A stretch of 64,000 nucleotides of DNA from Coniferiporia sulphurascens (GCA_002794785.1 NBBA01000013.1:620001-684000); one strand, 5' to 3'; shown: positions 23,450 through 36,368, numbered from the stretch's first letter. Translations and numbers: made by a program. The notes: generated by a model not told the origin, from the sequence alone.

Positions 23450-25568
23450 TCATTTCGATACTGCCCTTTTCGCTGACGGTTTCCGCCCATTAACCTTGTC
23501 GGGGGAAGTTGCTGCGGCGCTCGACGATCGGGCAATACTTCCAGATTTTGCACCAGTTGACGAATACCCACCTGACGCGCCCGAAGGGCGCCGTGCACCC
23601 GTTGGATCTGCAGACTTAGTACGCACAATACCAGACTTGGGAGGCAGCGCCTTGACTACCTCTTGTGGAGGCTCATCCTCCGCATTGACCTTGCGTGCTT
23701 GCGCGAAGAAGAGTTTTGCGGGTCGCTCTGAGATGTTCTCAAGGTAGTATGTATTCCCGCGTGGGATGAGGAACATGCCGCCCGATGCAAGCACAAAACT
23801 CGAGCGATGGATCTTGAGCTGAACAGCCCCTTCAATGAGATAGAAGACCTGTAGCAAAATGTCAGGTCGAATCCTTGCTTCACTTTCGCCCGGGGCTCAC
23901 ATAGGTATTATCTTTCGTCCCTTTACTTGGTTTCTTGCCGCCAACGGGGAGTATCAGCTGCCCGGCAGCAATAAATTCTCCATCCCCAAAAATCTTTTGA
24001 TATGCAAAATCGTTGTTCGTTGCCGTTTTCGGAATCACCATCTTCGCAGTGAACGCCAATCCTGTCGTAAAGACAAGGTCACCATCCGAATAATGATCGC
24101 ATTGAAGCGGTGGCTGTACGTACTCCTTTGCACTTCCTGGCCAGTTTGATAGTCCAGGACAACGCCGTGCGGATCCGTCCGATCATCCCATCCTTCCTCC
24201 GGGTTAAATGCTATCGTTTCCCCCTCATCTTCGTTCTCTTCAGCTTCCCCGTGTGGTTTGCTTCTGCTACGTGGCTTGGAACTTCGTCGTCCAGAATGAG
24301 CAAGGGGCTCCGGGATTTCCTTCGGGAGACGAATGATGTCCTTAATCACGGGGACCATAGACACACCAGAGTCGCGTCGTCCGTAGACAACTTTCTCACA
24401 GCGCCACCATTCTAGGGGCTTGTATCGCGTCCGCTTCCCGCGCCGCACGCCGCCAGGGCTGTTGTGTTCTTCTAAAGAAAGGATAGGCAATATTAATGAC
24501 GGAATGCTGGTCGGTAGGAGAAAGCGTTACCTGAAGGTGGCAATTCAACCTGCACCTTTTTACGCTTAGCAGGAGCTTTCTTGACCTTCGGCGGTTCCTC
24601 GTCTCTCCCGCGTTTCTTCTGACTCCGAGACCTGTTCTCTTCTTCTCTTTCTTCAAGATCTACATCGCTACCCATCCCGGAATCATTAAGACCCCGTGCG
24701 ATCTCTGCCTCCACCTCTATTTCTTCTACTGCCATCGACGTTTTTTGTCTCCCTTTTTTCGCTAGCTGTTGAGGCGATGATATTTGGGGAACTTCGGGAG
24801 GGGGTTCATCGTCGTCCTGATCCATCACGGTGAAACTTGTCCTCCGCGTAGGTGATGACGAATCCTCGGGCGCGGGCCGGTCGTAATCAAAGTTGTCGTT
24901 TCCTCCAAAGTTGTCTCCGAACGAGTCATTACCATCATCATCGCTCTGGTCATCGTCCTCTGGGCTGGAGGGAATTACCGTCTGTTGAGAGAGGTTGGAC
25001 TTGAAGCGCGAGGCCGGGGTGCCAGCAGCAGAGCCGTTAACATGCGATCGAAAGACCTGCGAGGAAGAGGAGGCACGAGGAGATGGCACACGATCGTAAT
25101 CGACATACGAAGAACGGTTGGTGACGTGCGAAGTGGCTGTCGAACGGTTCGCGCTTGTTGGGGCGCTCAATCGGGGCGCATTGTTGAAGTACATGTTCGG
25201 ACTGTCCATACGAGCTGCAAGTCATGCCGTAGCAGCTTCAGCTATCGTGATTATAGTATTATTATGTGACCGGTACGCGAGAACATACAATTGTCGAGCT
25301 CCATGGACATCGAGCCGTCTTCGTCGTACTCCGGTACCAGGGATGGGGAGCGGCGAGTACGCCGGCGAGCATGCATGTGAGGCGGAGTAACAACATCAGC
25401 TTGTGTGAGGACCTCGCCGAAAGACTCGAAGCCGTCTGAGCGGCGATCGACCTCGCGCACGTTTACACCCGTCTTCTTGCCATGCGTGAGGTCGTCCGCG
25501 CGATATGGGATGTGTGCCTTGAGCGGGCGGCGGGCATTATCAACACTGCTCTTGCGCGCCCGGGACAT
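23450..25568 (-). CDS. MIF2: CENP-C/Mif2 inner kinetochore protein
   Basis: Binds the CENP-A nucleosome and nucleates the kinetochore. Start MSRARKSSVDNARRPLKAHI at 25568 gives a basic N-terminus. The middle is long, disordered, acidic and Ser-rich. The CENP-C motif RRGKRTRYKPLEWWRCEKVV then YGRR sits near 24455-24385; its two Trp and the Arg residues that contact the nucleosome acidic patch and CENP-A tail are present. The C-terminal cupin dimerisation fold (VFYLIEGAVQLKIHRSSFVL, SGGMFLIPRGNTYYLENISE) lies near 23850-23700. It continues into a basic Ser/Pro tail. Introns near 25210-25290, 24480-24530, 24100 and 23850-23900. Divergent from SKIP over 205 bp. Confidence 0.95.
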
Positions 25569-25773
25569 TTAAAGGCGTTGTCGTCGTATGGATGGGAAGC
25601 GTCAGACGCGACGGGGAATGTGGCCAGATAGCGTGCGTCGGAGTCGTTGAGGTTCAAGTTGTCGCGTTATTGTACGCTTACTTAAGCACTGCCACGTGAC
25701 CACGCCTTACGTGACAACTTTCACGATTCCGGTCTGCTCACCAACGTCCACCACAAGGTAACGAACGACGACA
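25569..25773. promoter_or_regulatory. CENP-C / SKIP divergent promoter
   Basis: 205 bp. Contains CACGTG at 25693-25698 inside CACGTGAC, and a direct repeat of ACGTGAC at 25694-25700 and 25709-25715. Such sites fit bHLH (Cbf1-like) or CREB-type bZIP factors. Confidence 0.5.
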
Positions 25774-27762
25774 ATGGCCGCTCTAGCTTCGTACGTTCTA
25801 TGATCTATGCTAAGAGGAAAACCCGAGCTGAAGCTATTACATAGACTCTTACCAAAGCCGATATATGCACCTGCTGTCTCAGACGACGAAGATGACCAGC
25901 AGCGATTTGTGCCGTCCTCGACTGTTGTAGTGATAAGGCAGGTCGTTCCTGCCTACAGAAACCGGAGAAACTGGAAACCGACGTCTCAGGCGGATTTCGG
26001 TAGGCATGGTCAAGTAAGACATCATGACTCCCGATTTGACTGGCTAAACAGGTGACGGTGGTGCTTATCCCGAATGCCATGTTGCGCAGTATCCGCTGGA
26101 GATGGGAAAGAAGAAGGCGTCGTCCGGGAACACACTTGCTCTTCAGGTTGACAGTGAGGGGAACGTACGATATGATGCCATTGCGCATCAGGGTCAGCGC
26201 GAGGGCAAGTTCATCCAGTCGCAGTTCAAAGACCTTGTCCCACTCGCACACCGTAAGGACCTCGACGATGCCGCTCGCAGCATGGAACGGCCATCGGAAG
26301 AGGAAGTGCAGGCGACCGCAGAGCGCACACGTTTAGCTCTTGAGAAGCTCGTTACCGGTAAAATCAAGGCCGCTCAGCCAAAAAATGTGCCCGATGCTCA
26401 GGGGAAGACAAGTTTCATCCGTTATACCCCTGGACAACAAGGCGCCGGTGAAGGGCTCAAGCAGCGAATCATCAAAATGACGGAGGTCGTGGAGGACCCT
26501 CTGGAACCCCCGCGTTTCAAGCACAAAAAGATACCGAGGGGCCCTCCTAGCCCTCCTCCACCTGTATTACGCAGTCCACCGAGGAAGGCGACCGCACAAG
26601 AACAGAAGGAGTGGATGATTCCACCGTGTATCTCCAATTGGAAGAACAACAAAGGTTTCACTATTCCGTTAGACAAGCGGTTGGCCGCAGACGGCCGCGG
26701 TCTTCAAGATGTCAGTTGCCCGCTTGCTTACATAGTTTCGTGTCTCTACTAACAGGTATCTTTTTTATTTGCAGGTTCACATTAATGATAACTTTGCCAA
26801 ATTTTCTGAGGCTCTATTTGTTGCTGACCGCCATGCTCGCGAGGAGGTACGGGAACGTGCGCTTATGCAACAGAAGCTGGCGCAGAAAGAGAAGGAGGCA
26901 AAGGAGGAGCATCTACGATCCCTGGCTCAACGGGCCCGAGAGGAGCGTTCTGGCATTCCTGCAAGACCGGCTGCTGTGACGACCACCGCCATGAAGTCCG
27001 GGTTAGCTGCCTATGGTAGCGACAGTGAAACGGGATCCGACGCTGAGGAAGAAGATGCGGCGCGAAGTGAGGGGGCAGATAGTGCGGAAGACGAAGATGC
27101 ACGGCGCGTGCGCGACGACATGCGGGCGCAAAAGCGACGAGAGCGAGAGCGAGAGATGCGGATGAGCAACATGGGAACAGAGATGCGCGCTAAGATGCTC
27201 GCTCGACAGCAAAACCGAGACATCTCCGAAAAGGTCGCACTCGGGCTAGCGAAGCCGACCATGTCGAAGGAGGCAATGCTAGATTCGCGGTTGTTCAATC
27301 AGGAGAGCATGCCCGCCGGCTTCGCGGACGAAGATGCGTACAACCTTTATGATCGACCACTTTTCCACGGATCAAGCGCGGCGGCGGCGATTTACAAAGC
27401 GCGTGGAAATATGGAGGAAGGAAACGAGGAGTCGTTTGGAGGTGGGACGGAAGAGGGGATCGGGAAAGCGCTTGGCAACGACCGGTTTGGACTTGGACAG
27501 GCACGAGTCGGGTTTGAGGGTGCGAACGAGCAGGAAGTGCGGGAAGGGCCTGTTCAGTTTGAGAAGGACACTGCGGACGTGTTCGGTGTTGATCAGTTCC
27601 TTGACGAGGCGAAGAGTGGCAAAAAGCGGGGGCTGGACACTTCAGCGTGAGTGCATATCACTAACGAAATTGGTCGATCATCTCACTTAGCACCGTTTTT
27701 ATTATTATAGCGGCGGTGCTCGCAAGCGGCAACAACTCGACCGGGCGACGGAACGGGAGTAG
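25774..27762 (+). CDS. PRP45: SKIP/Prp45 SNW-domain splicing factor
   Basis: Component of the activated spliceosome. Exon 1 (MAALAS) joins to GKPELKLLHRLLPKPIYAP. Then FGDGGAYPECHVAQYPLEMG (~26008-26105) leads into the SNW domain, with TSFIRYTPGQQG, EDPLEPPRFKHKKIPRGP, PSPPPPVLRSPPRK and ending ISNWKNNKGFTIPLDKRLAA near 26630-26690. After an intron near 26710-26774 comes VHINDNFAKFSEALF and a charged helical region (~26840-26950). The C-terminal part has YDRPLF and ends RKRQQLDRATERE. Length and order are typical of fungal SKIP. Confidence 0.95.
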
Positions 27763-28016
27763 ATCTGAGTTTTTTGTGATGACCTGTGCTGTAGATTAAG
27801 CTTGTACTATTTAACTATTTTAAATGTGTTTTTCTGAAGTTAGCGAACGGCCGCGAAGCGATGACCGTTATAGGAACGAGCCGAGCCGCCGTTACCTGGT
27901 CACCATGCACCGTCAGCCTCTCTCACCGACTCTGACCTGTGCTTTCCTTCGTTCTTTTCTCCTCTTCATTTGCGGTCGTACATCATGTTTGTTAATTTTC
28001 TCATAATTTCCCTGTC

Positions 28017-31000
28017 ATGCGCCTTGCTAATCTATCGTGTCCATGCGAAAGGACGCAGCGGGTCGTGACGGGCACCCCCGTCAATCTCAAGGAGCGCATC
28101 GCTGCCCTCCAGCAGCGCGCCGCCTCGGCGTCCCCGCAGTCGTCCTCCTCCTTTTCCGCCTCTCCGTCAGCCCAGGCATCCCTTGTGCTACCAACGGGGG
28201 TTTCTTCCACCAGCTCAGGCTCAGCTCTGCGCGAGCGCATCGCTAGGTTTGAGGGAAAGGGCGGTGTTCCCGTACCCCGCGGTTCCTTTGGGCTCGGTGC
28301 ACCTCAGACGCGCGACGGTGCTGTTGGGCGCAAGCGTGGTGAGCTTTACGGTAACCGCATTGCCAGTACCGGCCGAGATAGTCCATCGTCTCCGCCGTCA
28401 TCTCTCAGTCGCCTCGGGGTCGCCGGCCGGGATTTCAATGGTGACTCGCAACGGTCTTTCTCGACCAACGAATCAGAGGTAGGCGGTGGTTCTCCCGTGC
28501 GCAAGCGCTGTATCTCGACTTCGGTTCTGGAGGGCTTCACAAATGGTTCTCCCCGCTCACGCGCCTTTCCAAGCAGCGCAACCAGCGATGCCGTTAATGA
28601 GTCTGAGGGCGCGGAGACGGAATCTCTATCAGGCGAGATTAACGCCGCTGATAGCCTGCATGTGCCGACTCGACTGCCGCGCCGCAACTCCATATCAAGT
28701 GCAGACGCTGTGCGTTCTGCCATCCCCAAGGACTGCGATTCCCCTCCGTGCGAGGTGCCCGATGATACTCACTCGCCGCCACTGCGGAGTTTAGATTCTG
28801 CCGTTTTGCAAGATGTATCAGAGGAAGCCGATGTGCCTGAGATGCAAACATCACTTCTTGGTCTTGATGCGGGCGAAAGTCACCCCAAGAATACCCTTAC
28901 AGAATCCGATAGCACCCTCGGCATTGCTGCGGCACGGCAGGACACAACTGGTGGCGTTGATGAGCAACGACAGGAACAGATGCTGAAGAAGGTGCAGGAG
29001 GAGCAGGTATCGGAGGACGTGGTAGATGAGGATTCCGCCAAAACGCCAGTCGTCTCGTCTTTCACGGTATCATCCATTGCGATGTCGCACATACACGAGG
29101 AACCTGCAACGACAGATGGACAAGATATTGTTCTGGACGCCGTCTCCGATGATCTGGCGTTTTCTGACGAGGCAACGCCGAATTCTGGCTCCCTGTCGCC
29201 GCTCACAGCGTCGCTCGAGATAGGCGAGAGAGTGTTTCATGAAACGCAGAAGTACGTTGTCGTTACTCCTTTGGGCTCAGCGGAAGAGCCCGTTACAACC
29301 GTATTAGAGGGAGATGTTGCACCCTCATCTGCAAATACCGGAAACATAGAGGGCGTGCAAAGCGGTGGTCATCTCTCAGAACCAGAGGTAAAAGCTGAAA
29401 CCAGGGAAACGTTTGGGGGAAAGCCAGAAGTGCCTGAGATCAACATACCTTTGCACGGTGCACCTCATAGCGCTATGAGTCCATTGTCGGCAACTCCAAG
29501 CTCAACCCGTCGGCGCCATCCTCCGTCGCCCATTCCAATCATCCGGGATGAACATTATGTTGAACCCTCCCTCGAATTGAAGACAGGTCCGAAGTCTTTT
29601 CATGCAGTCGTGCACAGCAAGAAGACACAGTTACCAACTGTATCGCTGCCGCGTGCAATGCCTTCGCTGTTAGACGCGCAAGTTATTACTATTCGCCAAG
29701 GAGCGGTCGGGCACGTCGATCTGGACTCACCTGGGTCACCTGATCTATCTGCGCTTGTTGCGCAAGCGCTCAGTCTTGAACAACAGTTGATGGGTGGCGA
29801 GAGCGAGACTCTGTCGGCTGCGTCCCCAGACTTAGCGAGTTCCAGCAATAACGTAACGGATAGTGGCACGTCTCAGACTCCGCAAGTGTGTTTTCCGCAC
29901 AGTCCTGACGTGCACGAAGCACTAAGTATTTCAGCTGATGCAGTACCACCAACACCACCTCCGAAAAGCCCACATATGAATGCCCTTGTGCGGAATCGTG
30001 AGAGCTCACGGACAAGTTGGAGTTGGTCGTCTGAGCAGGCTTCGTCGGAGGACTCTGCGTCGGTAACCACACCACCACTTTTTGAGGGCTCGGAACAAGT
30101 TCACGCTCGCACACTCCCGCACACCCCAGCACAGGCCCTGAATGCCGAACTATCCGATGAGTGTGAAGGCCGGCAGTCCATCGGCTCGATTCTCTCGTCG
30201 CCGGGACGCTCCGCACGCAAGAAGGTGCTCAGTATGTCACGCCCGGCATCGGTATTGGGACGTATGCTTTCGCGCTCAGGCCGGTCCAGTTCTACGCTTG
30301 CGCTCCCTGGTACGTGTTTTCCCTGCTTCCGCGTTCTTCCTGCTGAGCCCGGCCTAGACGCGCCAGTCACGGAAGACGGTGTACAAGTAGCTGATTGTGT
30401 TCATCGGTCCTATTATTAGATGACAATGCCTCAATACACACTTGTGACTCCGAGTCGTTCTCGACGTCTTTTGCAACTTCAGTGTCTGCCTTCCCCTCAT
30501 TCTCAGAGACATTGACGCGCCCTTCCTCTCCGAACGGGGATCCATCGCTGTTAGCACCTTTCACATTCCCGGTGTCTATGTACGAGAACCACTCAAATGG
30601 ATCCCGACGACTCTCGGTGCTCTCCGTATCGACAACCTCTGCGTTCTCAGCGAACAGCACACTTGATCAAGAGTTATTTGATGCATTTCCCGCCGTACCC
30701 AGCGCCATACCAGGACAAGGGACCAGTAGTTTGGAACCAAAACCTGTCCGTGCTCAAGAAGACAATCCAGGTACCCCTCTGCCGCCGCCAAAACTATCGT
30801 CGAAGTCGTCCTTCTCGCAGGCACCACACCCCCCATCCTCATTCTCATTCCCAAGCTTAGGTTCTGAATCGGACCATTCTCCACATGGCTCCTGGTCTGC
30901 AAAGTCGAGGCCCGAGCCGCCGACCCTTTCGCTACCGAGCGAATCAAGCTCTCCCGCCTCCCAGTCATCTACGGGCTCTTCAATCTTTTCTTCCATCTCA

Positions 31001-31081
31001 CGCTCTCTGTCTGGACGCAGCAGGACGCGCGTCAGCAGTAGCAGCTCGACAAATAGCAAACACCTGCGTCTGGCGTTCTGA
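28017..31081 (+). CDS. Large Ser/Pro-rich protein of unknown function
   Basis: Not recognised. One very long exon (28017-30309) and one join: donor after CTCCCTG, acceptor just before 30420, phases agree (PDDNASIHTCDSES). The stop is at 31081. The N-terminus carries two related helical bits, LKERIAALQQRAASA and LRERIARFEGKGGVPVPRGS, then FGLGAP and KRGELYGNRI. This is the only conserved-looking region (~28080-28360). The rest is disordered, Ser/Thr/Pro/Glu-rich with many SP/TP sites and a Ser-rich basic end (RSLSGRSRTRVSSSSSTNSK). No membrane segment or enzyme motif. Likely a phospho-regulated scaffold, which is inference. The ATG at 28017 is the first in frame; a spliced upstream start is possible. 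Confidence 0.7.
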
Positions 31082-31625
31082 GCTGGTTCAACGACGTCAC
31101 TCACATCACTTCTGCGTAGCAGACTATCCGTAATTTGCTTGTATATCTATTTCTTATTTTACATCCAGACCCGCTCTTTCTAAGATCCTGACTAGACCTT
31201 GCTTTCCGTTGCACATAGCCTTAGGATTGTGCATCCGTTCGCCTATCATTCTTCTAAAACACATTCCACACATGACTTTCACCTTCCCTCGGTGATACAC
31301 CACACACATCACCCATGTCTACAGACAAGTGTCCATATCCACAGCATCGTGCCTATATTCCACACTATCTTTTTTAGGAGTTACCTCATTTCCTGCTCTA
31401 TTTTTTCCAGTAATCTCTATCTCTCTTTTTTGATAATCACACTTTGTACAATACAATCAGACCGCTCTCTCCGATCCCCTGCCCCGCTGGGACGGGCGGG
31501 TTTTAAAATGGAGGCTCTTAGGAATGGCACGGAATGTGCGAAAAGTAAGGAAAAACATTCTAAGAAAGCAGACCGATACAGGCATGAAGGTCGCCTGGAA
31601 ATGTTATACATGTACAGCCTCTAAA
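31082..31625. other. Convergent intergenic region
   Basis: 544 bp between two stops. T-rich and CA-rich on the plus strand (many CACA/CATC steps near 31250-31340). No gene recognised; presumably 3' UTRs. Confidence 0.4.
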
Positions 31626-34164
31626 TTAAGGACTGTCCGAGTCAACTCCCTCCATGCCTTTAGACGCCCAGTACGCCCGTCGTTGGTCGCCACTCAACGA
31701 ACTCTGTCTCGCAGAGGCAGCGTTTTTTCCTTTCCCCCCTTCGAGTATACCGAGTCGTGCCCGTAACCACGGGCCCTATCAGCAGCAGCGTAAGCGCGCT
31801 CAATTTCTTCAAGGCCATCATCTGAGTTTTCGAGTCCAGACACAACGACGTCGCGATACTTAGAATCCCTCCGACCGACCATCCCACCCCCTTCCTCCTC
31901 CTCCTCCTCCTCGTCATCATCGTCCGTGATGAACACAGTAGCGGGAGGCGCATCGTGTACATCCTGCGCCGCGTCAGTGCGCCGGCGCTTGCGCGCGGGC
32001 CCGCCCTGGCTCTGGGTGCGACTCGGTCCCCCCGGTCTGCTTCGCTTCATATCGTAACGGCTCTCGCCCCCGCTCTCCGCATCATCGTCGCGCGCCGAAC
32101 GATGGCTGCTCCTGCCATTGCGACTGTTTGCCGCTTTTTCTTCCTCGTCCGAGTCTAACACCATGTCTGCCTTCTCCCATGCCGCAGCAACGCTCTGCGC
32201 TTCGCGCGCCCTCCGCGTCCTGTTTGCAAGTGTGTCTGTAGGTGGCTTGCGAGTAACGCTAATTTCCTTCTTTGTCGAAAGTGGAGCTTTCAGCTTATCG
32301 CGGGGGTTGATACCGAGTAAGCCCGCGAGCACCCCCTTTTCATATACCTCGTTAACAAGCCGACGGTGATTTATCGTCTCCCGACTGACGCCCAGGATGC
32401 TCGACAGGATGCTCGACGCTTCATCACTGCATCCGCTCGCATTGCGCGGCTGTAACTCAACAGCGCGGTCATTCCTCCTCGCGCTGAGTACGCCCGCGCA
32501 TACGTACGCGGCGGATTTCATGATCTCGAATGCACCTGCGAATGTCTGGCGCACGGCCTTGATTCCATAGGAGCCCCTGGATATATCGTTGCCTGTCAAA
32601 TAAATGGGGTCTAAATAACGCATGGGTCAAGGCCCTCAAGAATCTGGGGAACGCACTGATATCGCCAGGGTCTTCGATAGACAGTAAATGCGGCTTGTTG
32701 TAATCTTGCCAACCACGGCGACTCTTGTTAAAATACGTGCCCCCATGTCTGAGGGAAATTCCGGTTTCTGCGTAATTAAAGTATTTGCCATATAGTTCAA
32801 AGAACTCCATCACGAGCACGCCAAGATTTCGCGAAGGATCTATCTCGGCGCGTCGGAGCTTGGGATGCATCTTGAGGTGACATGAGTGGTTGAGTTTATT
32901 CTCTACTCCTGCACAAACAGGTGGTAGATTTCAAAAATCGAGCAGCTAACCTGTAGAAAGCTGACAGCGAGACAGACAATGGCGTAGCTCCCCAGGCCAC
33001 CCGAATAGACCTCGTTCAAGCTTCGCTGATTCAAGAAGGACTTGACGACCAGAACGATTGCGCGCAATGCGGGAAACTCGTCGAGGAATCGATTTATCAT
33101 AATTCCGGCCTGAACACCGTTTGATTGGTTCATGCTGATATCTACAGAAAAGTGACCTAGAGGGGGTAATAGTTAGTTGCGAGCATACATAACCAAAAGC
33201 TATCACCTACCATAGGTAGTGACGAATTTGATAATGGGTACCCTGGCCTTTGCAATGACAGTAACTTTGTCCGTGATCCCCGTTTTCCTAACGATATTTG
33301 CAAGGGATCGGAGTACGACTACCTTGTCAGAGTAAGCTATGGATTGTGACTGAACCACGAGGTCAATGTCACTGGTATGTATGCTTAGTATTTTGTTTTT
33401 GGAAGATACTGAAGTACCAGGCTTACCCCTGAGGCAGATATAATTTGGTCCCAAAACTACCAAATGGTAGAACTTTCGCGTCCGGGAATGATTTTTCTAT
33501 GGCCCTGGCGATGAGCTTGACAATCATACATCGCACTTCATGTTCAATCGGTGTTGGTGATGTGTAACGTACGAACGCCTCGACGTCCTTGTGCATCCTA
33601 AGATACTGCAATTGATATTTCCCAGCTCATATAAGAAACAGGAAGTACGCACATCTCAGCAACGTTCCGACAGCGGTCCCAGTTAACGTCTGCCGCCCAG
33701 GGTGCCTCTCTGGACTTGAAGTTAGCACTACCAGGGCCTTGCCTCTTGCTCGTGGAGGCACCGTCTCTCTCAGACTCCTCCCACCCTCGTTTCCTGCTCG
33801 TTGTCTTCCGGTCGCGGCCATATTCCCTACTATCCCGGTCTCTGTCACCTCCGCCTCCGTACCTATCTCTGTCTCTGTCCCACTCAGGTTTTCCCCGGTC
33901 CCACTCGCGCGTGGACCTCTTCGGCTTGTCGTCGTCAGAGTCCACGAACGCAATAAATTCCGCATCAATCGCAAAAGTTTCCGGAGCTGCACTTGCGTGT
34001 GGCGCGGGTTCCTCACGGGTCCGCCTTGGCAGGGTACGCGATGGTCCTGCTACCGGCTGCATAGGCGATGGGGATCTGGACGGACTGAGCAGTAAACGCT
34101 CTGGAGACGGCTGTCTCGAGTGCCTTTTCTTGTTTTTCTTGGACTTGTGCCGAGGTGCACTCAT
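31626..34164 (-). CDS. TRF4: TRF4/Cid14-type non-canonical poly(A) polymerase
   Basis: TRAMP-complex nuclear RNA adenylation for exosome decay. Start MSAPRHKSKKNKKRHSRQPS at 34164. The N-terminus is basic, with an Arg-Asp/Arg-Glu-rich low-complexity stretch (~33910-33830). The catalytic domain reads FGSFGTKLYLPQG, then across an intron DIDLVVQ gives the first two Asp. The third lies in FSVDISMNQSNGVQAG (~33120). PAP-associated: SFLNQRSLNEVYSGGLGSYA and LGVLVMEFFELYG (~32840). The C-terminus has an acidic run (CTC repeat at ~31893-31910) and a last small exon ending RRAYWASKGMEGVDSDSP, stop 31626. Reading through that last intron would stop earlier, at 31694. Confidence 0.93.
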
Positions 34165-34538
34165 GGTGAACTGAGGAGTTGCTGCTGCTAGTGCACTACT
34201 ACCGCCTCTAGAACAGGCTACAAAGTTATTACACCCCACCTTAATTTGGCAAGTGCACATACAGTAAGGCACCAAAAGTACTGACTCTATGTTAAAATGA
34301 AATAAATTTCTTCATCACATTCTGCAATTCAGCCGACAAGTTATTTTACAACATGACGGCGTAGCATACACGTCTCCCCCACATTCTTATAAATGTTCGC
34401 GCCAAAGATTGCATATATGTAAGTATTATTATTAATGGGTCATAAGCGTGAATATCTAGCTATGAATCGGTATTTCCTCGTCAGCAGTGTTCGAACTTGT
34501 AAAGTATCGTCTTTGATGCGCAGTATCCCTAGTTCCTT
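34165..34538. other. TRF4 upstream / MTU1 downstream spacer
   Basis: 374 bp, AT-rich around 34285-34440. Contains the TRF4 promoter and the MTU1 3' end. No specific site recognised. Confidence 0.35.
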
Positions 34539-36368
34539 CTACTTCATGGTCTCTAAAATCTCCCCACTACCCAGGCACCACCACCCTGCCTCATCATACA
34601 GAGCTGCAACTTGACCCGGCGCAACAGCCAGTTGAGGTTTTGCAAAGTCAATACGAATTTCTCCGTCTCTACTTCTGCGATGTTAATTCCCATCGTAGAT
34701 TAGATCACATGAAATACCTGATCCGCCTTGCCATCAAACAAAAATACTCACCTCCGAACCGCGCAAGGTACATCCGCCGTTCGGTGCCGGAATTGCACTC
34801 TCGCAGGGAAACCCTCCTGCGTATCAACGGCAGGTGGAACATCGTCTTCCCATGTCCAGTGGAAATTGCGCGTTTTAACTCCCGCACTGAATAGTGCAGG
34901 ATGCGTCCTGAGGAATTTTTGTCCAGCCACAGACGTAATTAATCAGCGTAATATAATATATTAAATTGATAAGACTCACGAGCCCGGGACAACAAGAACC
35001 TTATTGTGGGAGACGTCTTTGCCAGCGACGAACATGCGCGTCGGCATGCCGGGAATTTTGGCGGCCTGGCCGATGGTGTACCGCCAAAGGCCCTCGTGTG
35101 TTCCCAGCCTTTCTTGAGTGAACAAATCAACGACGGGCCCGGGCTTAGGAGGAAGATATTGCGCTGTACGGAGGTTATGTTCGCGTTTTGCTCATTATTT
35201 TCCCAAGTCACAATCATTTTAAGTCATAAAAAGACGCACCTAAGAAGTCTTCAAAACGCCTTTTCTCCCCGACGAAGCAAATACCCATACTCTCGCTTCT
35301 CTGTGCAGTGTGCAGTCCATATTTTGCAGCTAGTTCACGGACCCGGCCCTTTCGGAGATGTTGTAACGGGAAAAGCGCCTTCGCTGGTCTCAATGTCGGC
35401 CGTTTCTTTTCAGAGCTGTGAGATCTGAGCACACACCTTTTCTAAACTTAACTCTAGTACGCCGGACAAGTAATACGTCTGGTCTTTGAGGTTGTCGACC
35501 GCTCTGACAAGCCTCGGCCTTGGTCTAGAGGAACACGAGCTCTGCGCCCACCCGATACCGGCATAATGTCCTTTGTGGTGCTTATAAAAAGCCCTGGTCA
35601 TGATATATCGCAATAAGGTCTCTTACCCATTGCTAACCACTTGGCGTCCTTTGTCGCGGCTATTCTATCCAGTAGCGCACCAAACTTGACTTCTCTGAAA
35701 GGGGCGCACAAATTAACACCAGCCAACTACCTGCTCAAGCCACAAAGAAGTCCTCACCGGTTGCACCACACGTCTGGGTTTGGTGTCTCCCCAGTCTCCC
35801 AGAGCCGCAAAGAAGGCTCAAAGACCTTGTTCCAGTACTCCCGGGAGAGGTCAATCTGCAATAACATATGTAATAAGTGTACCAAGCACAAGCGCAAACG
35901 TATAACGGACTGACCATCTCGCAAGGAAGCCCGAGCTGGTTGCATACGCGCTGCACATCCTCCCAATCCTTTTCCCATTCACATCCTGTGTCGGAGCCGG
36001 ACTCGTCACGCGTGTCCCAGTTGCGCATGAACACGGCTGAAAGGTCATAGTCCTGTGCGAGTTCATTAGTCTCTGGCCCCCGTTCCTTCCTTTGCAGCTC
36101 GTAAAGGAAGACAGACCTTGTCAGCGAGGAGACGCGCCGTGACGGACGAGTCGACACCGCCTGACATGGCGACTACCACTTAGTTTGAAAAAAAGTACGT
36201 TTGTCGGCGTTGAACAGGTCTTTCAGCAATTAGAGGCCTACCACGGTCGCCCCTCCTCGGTCCAGGTGTAAGAGGTGTTTCGCATGCCCCAGACGAAAAG
36301 CACCGTGAAAGATTTCGTCTCCGCTTGAGATACAATCGTGGATTGGTTTGCAGAGCCCTCCGCAGCAT
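34539..36368 (-). CDS. MTU1: Mitochondrial tRNA 2-thiouridylase (MnmA/MTU1/SLM3)
   Basis: ATP-dependent 2-thiolation of the wobble uridine of mitochondrial tRNAs. Start at ATG 36368: MLRRALQTNPRLYLKRRRNL, Arg-rich with no acids, a good mitochondrial presequence. It splices (donor ~36243, acceptor ~36180) to VVVAMSGGVDSSVTARLLAD, the PP-loop. Then DLSAVFMRNWDTRDE, YWNKVFEPSL, ETPNPDVWCN (first catalytic Cys, ~35770), DQTYYLSGV, SMGICFVGEKRRFEDFL (second Cys, ~35270) and HTIGQAAKIPGMPTRMFVAG. The last exon encodes DGEIRIDFAKPQLAVAPGQV and ends LGSGEILETMK at 34539. At least six introns. All catalytic residues kept. Confidence 0.93.

Noticed and set aside
28001..29206. Long minus-strand open frames opposite the 28017-31081 gene
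   Set aside because: They mirror the codon bias of the Ser/Pro-rich plus-strand frame, have no domains and are broken up, while the plus frame is open for 800 codons.
31893..31910. CTC trinucleotide run as a separate repeat element
   Set aside because: It is simply the codons for the acidic Glu run in the TRF4 C-terminus.
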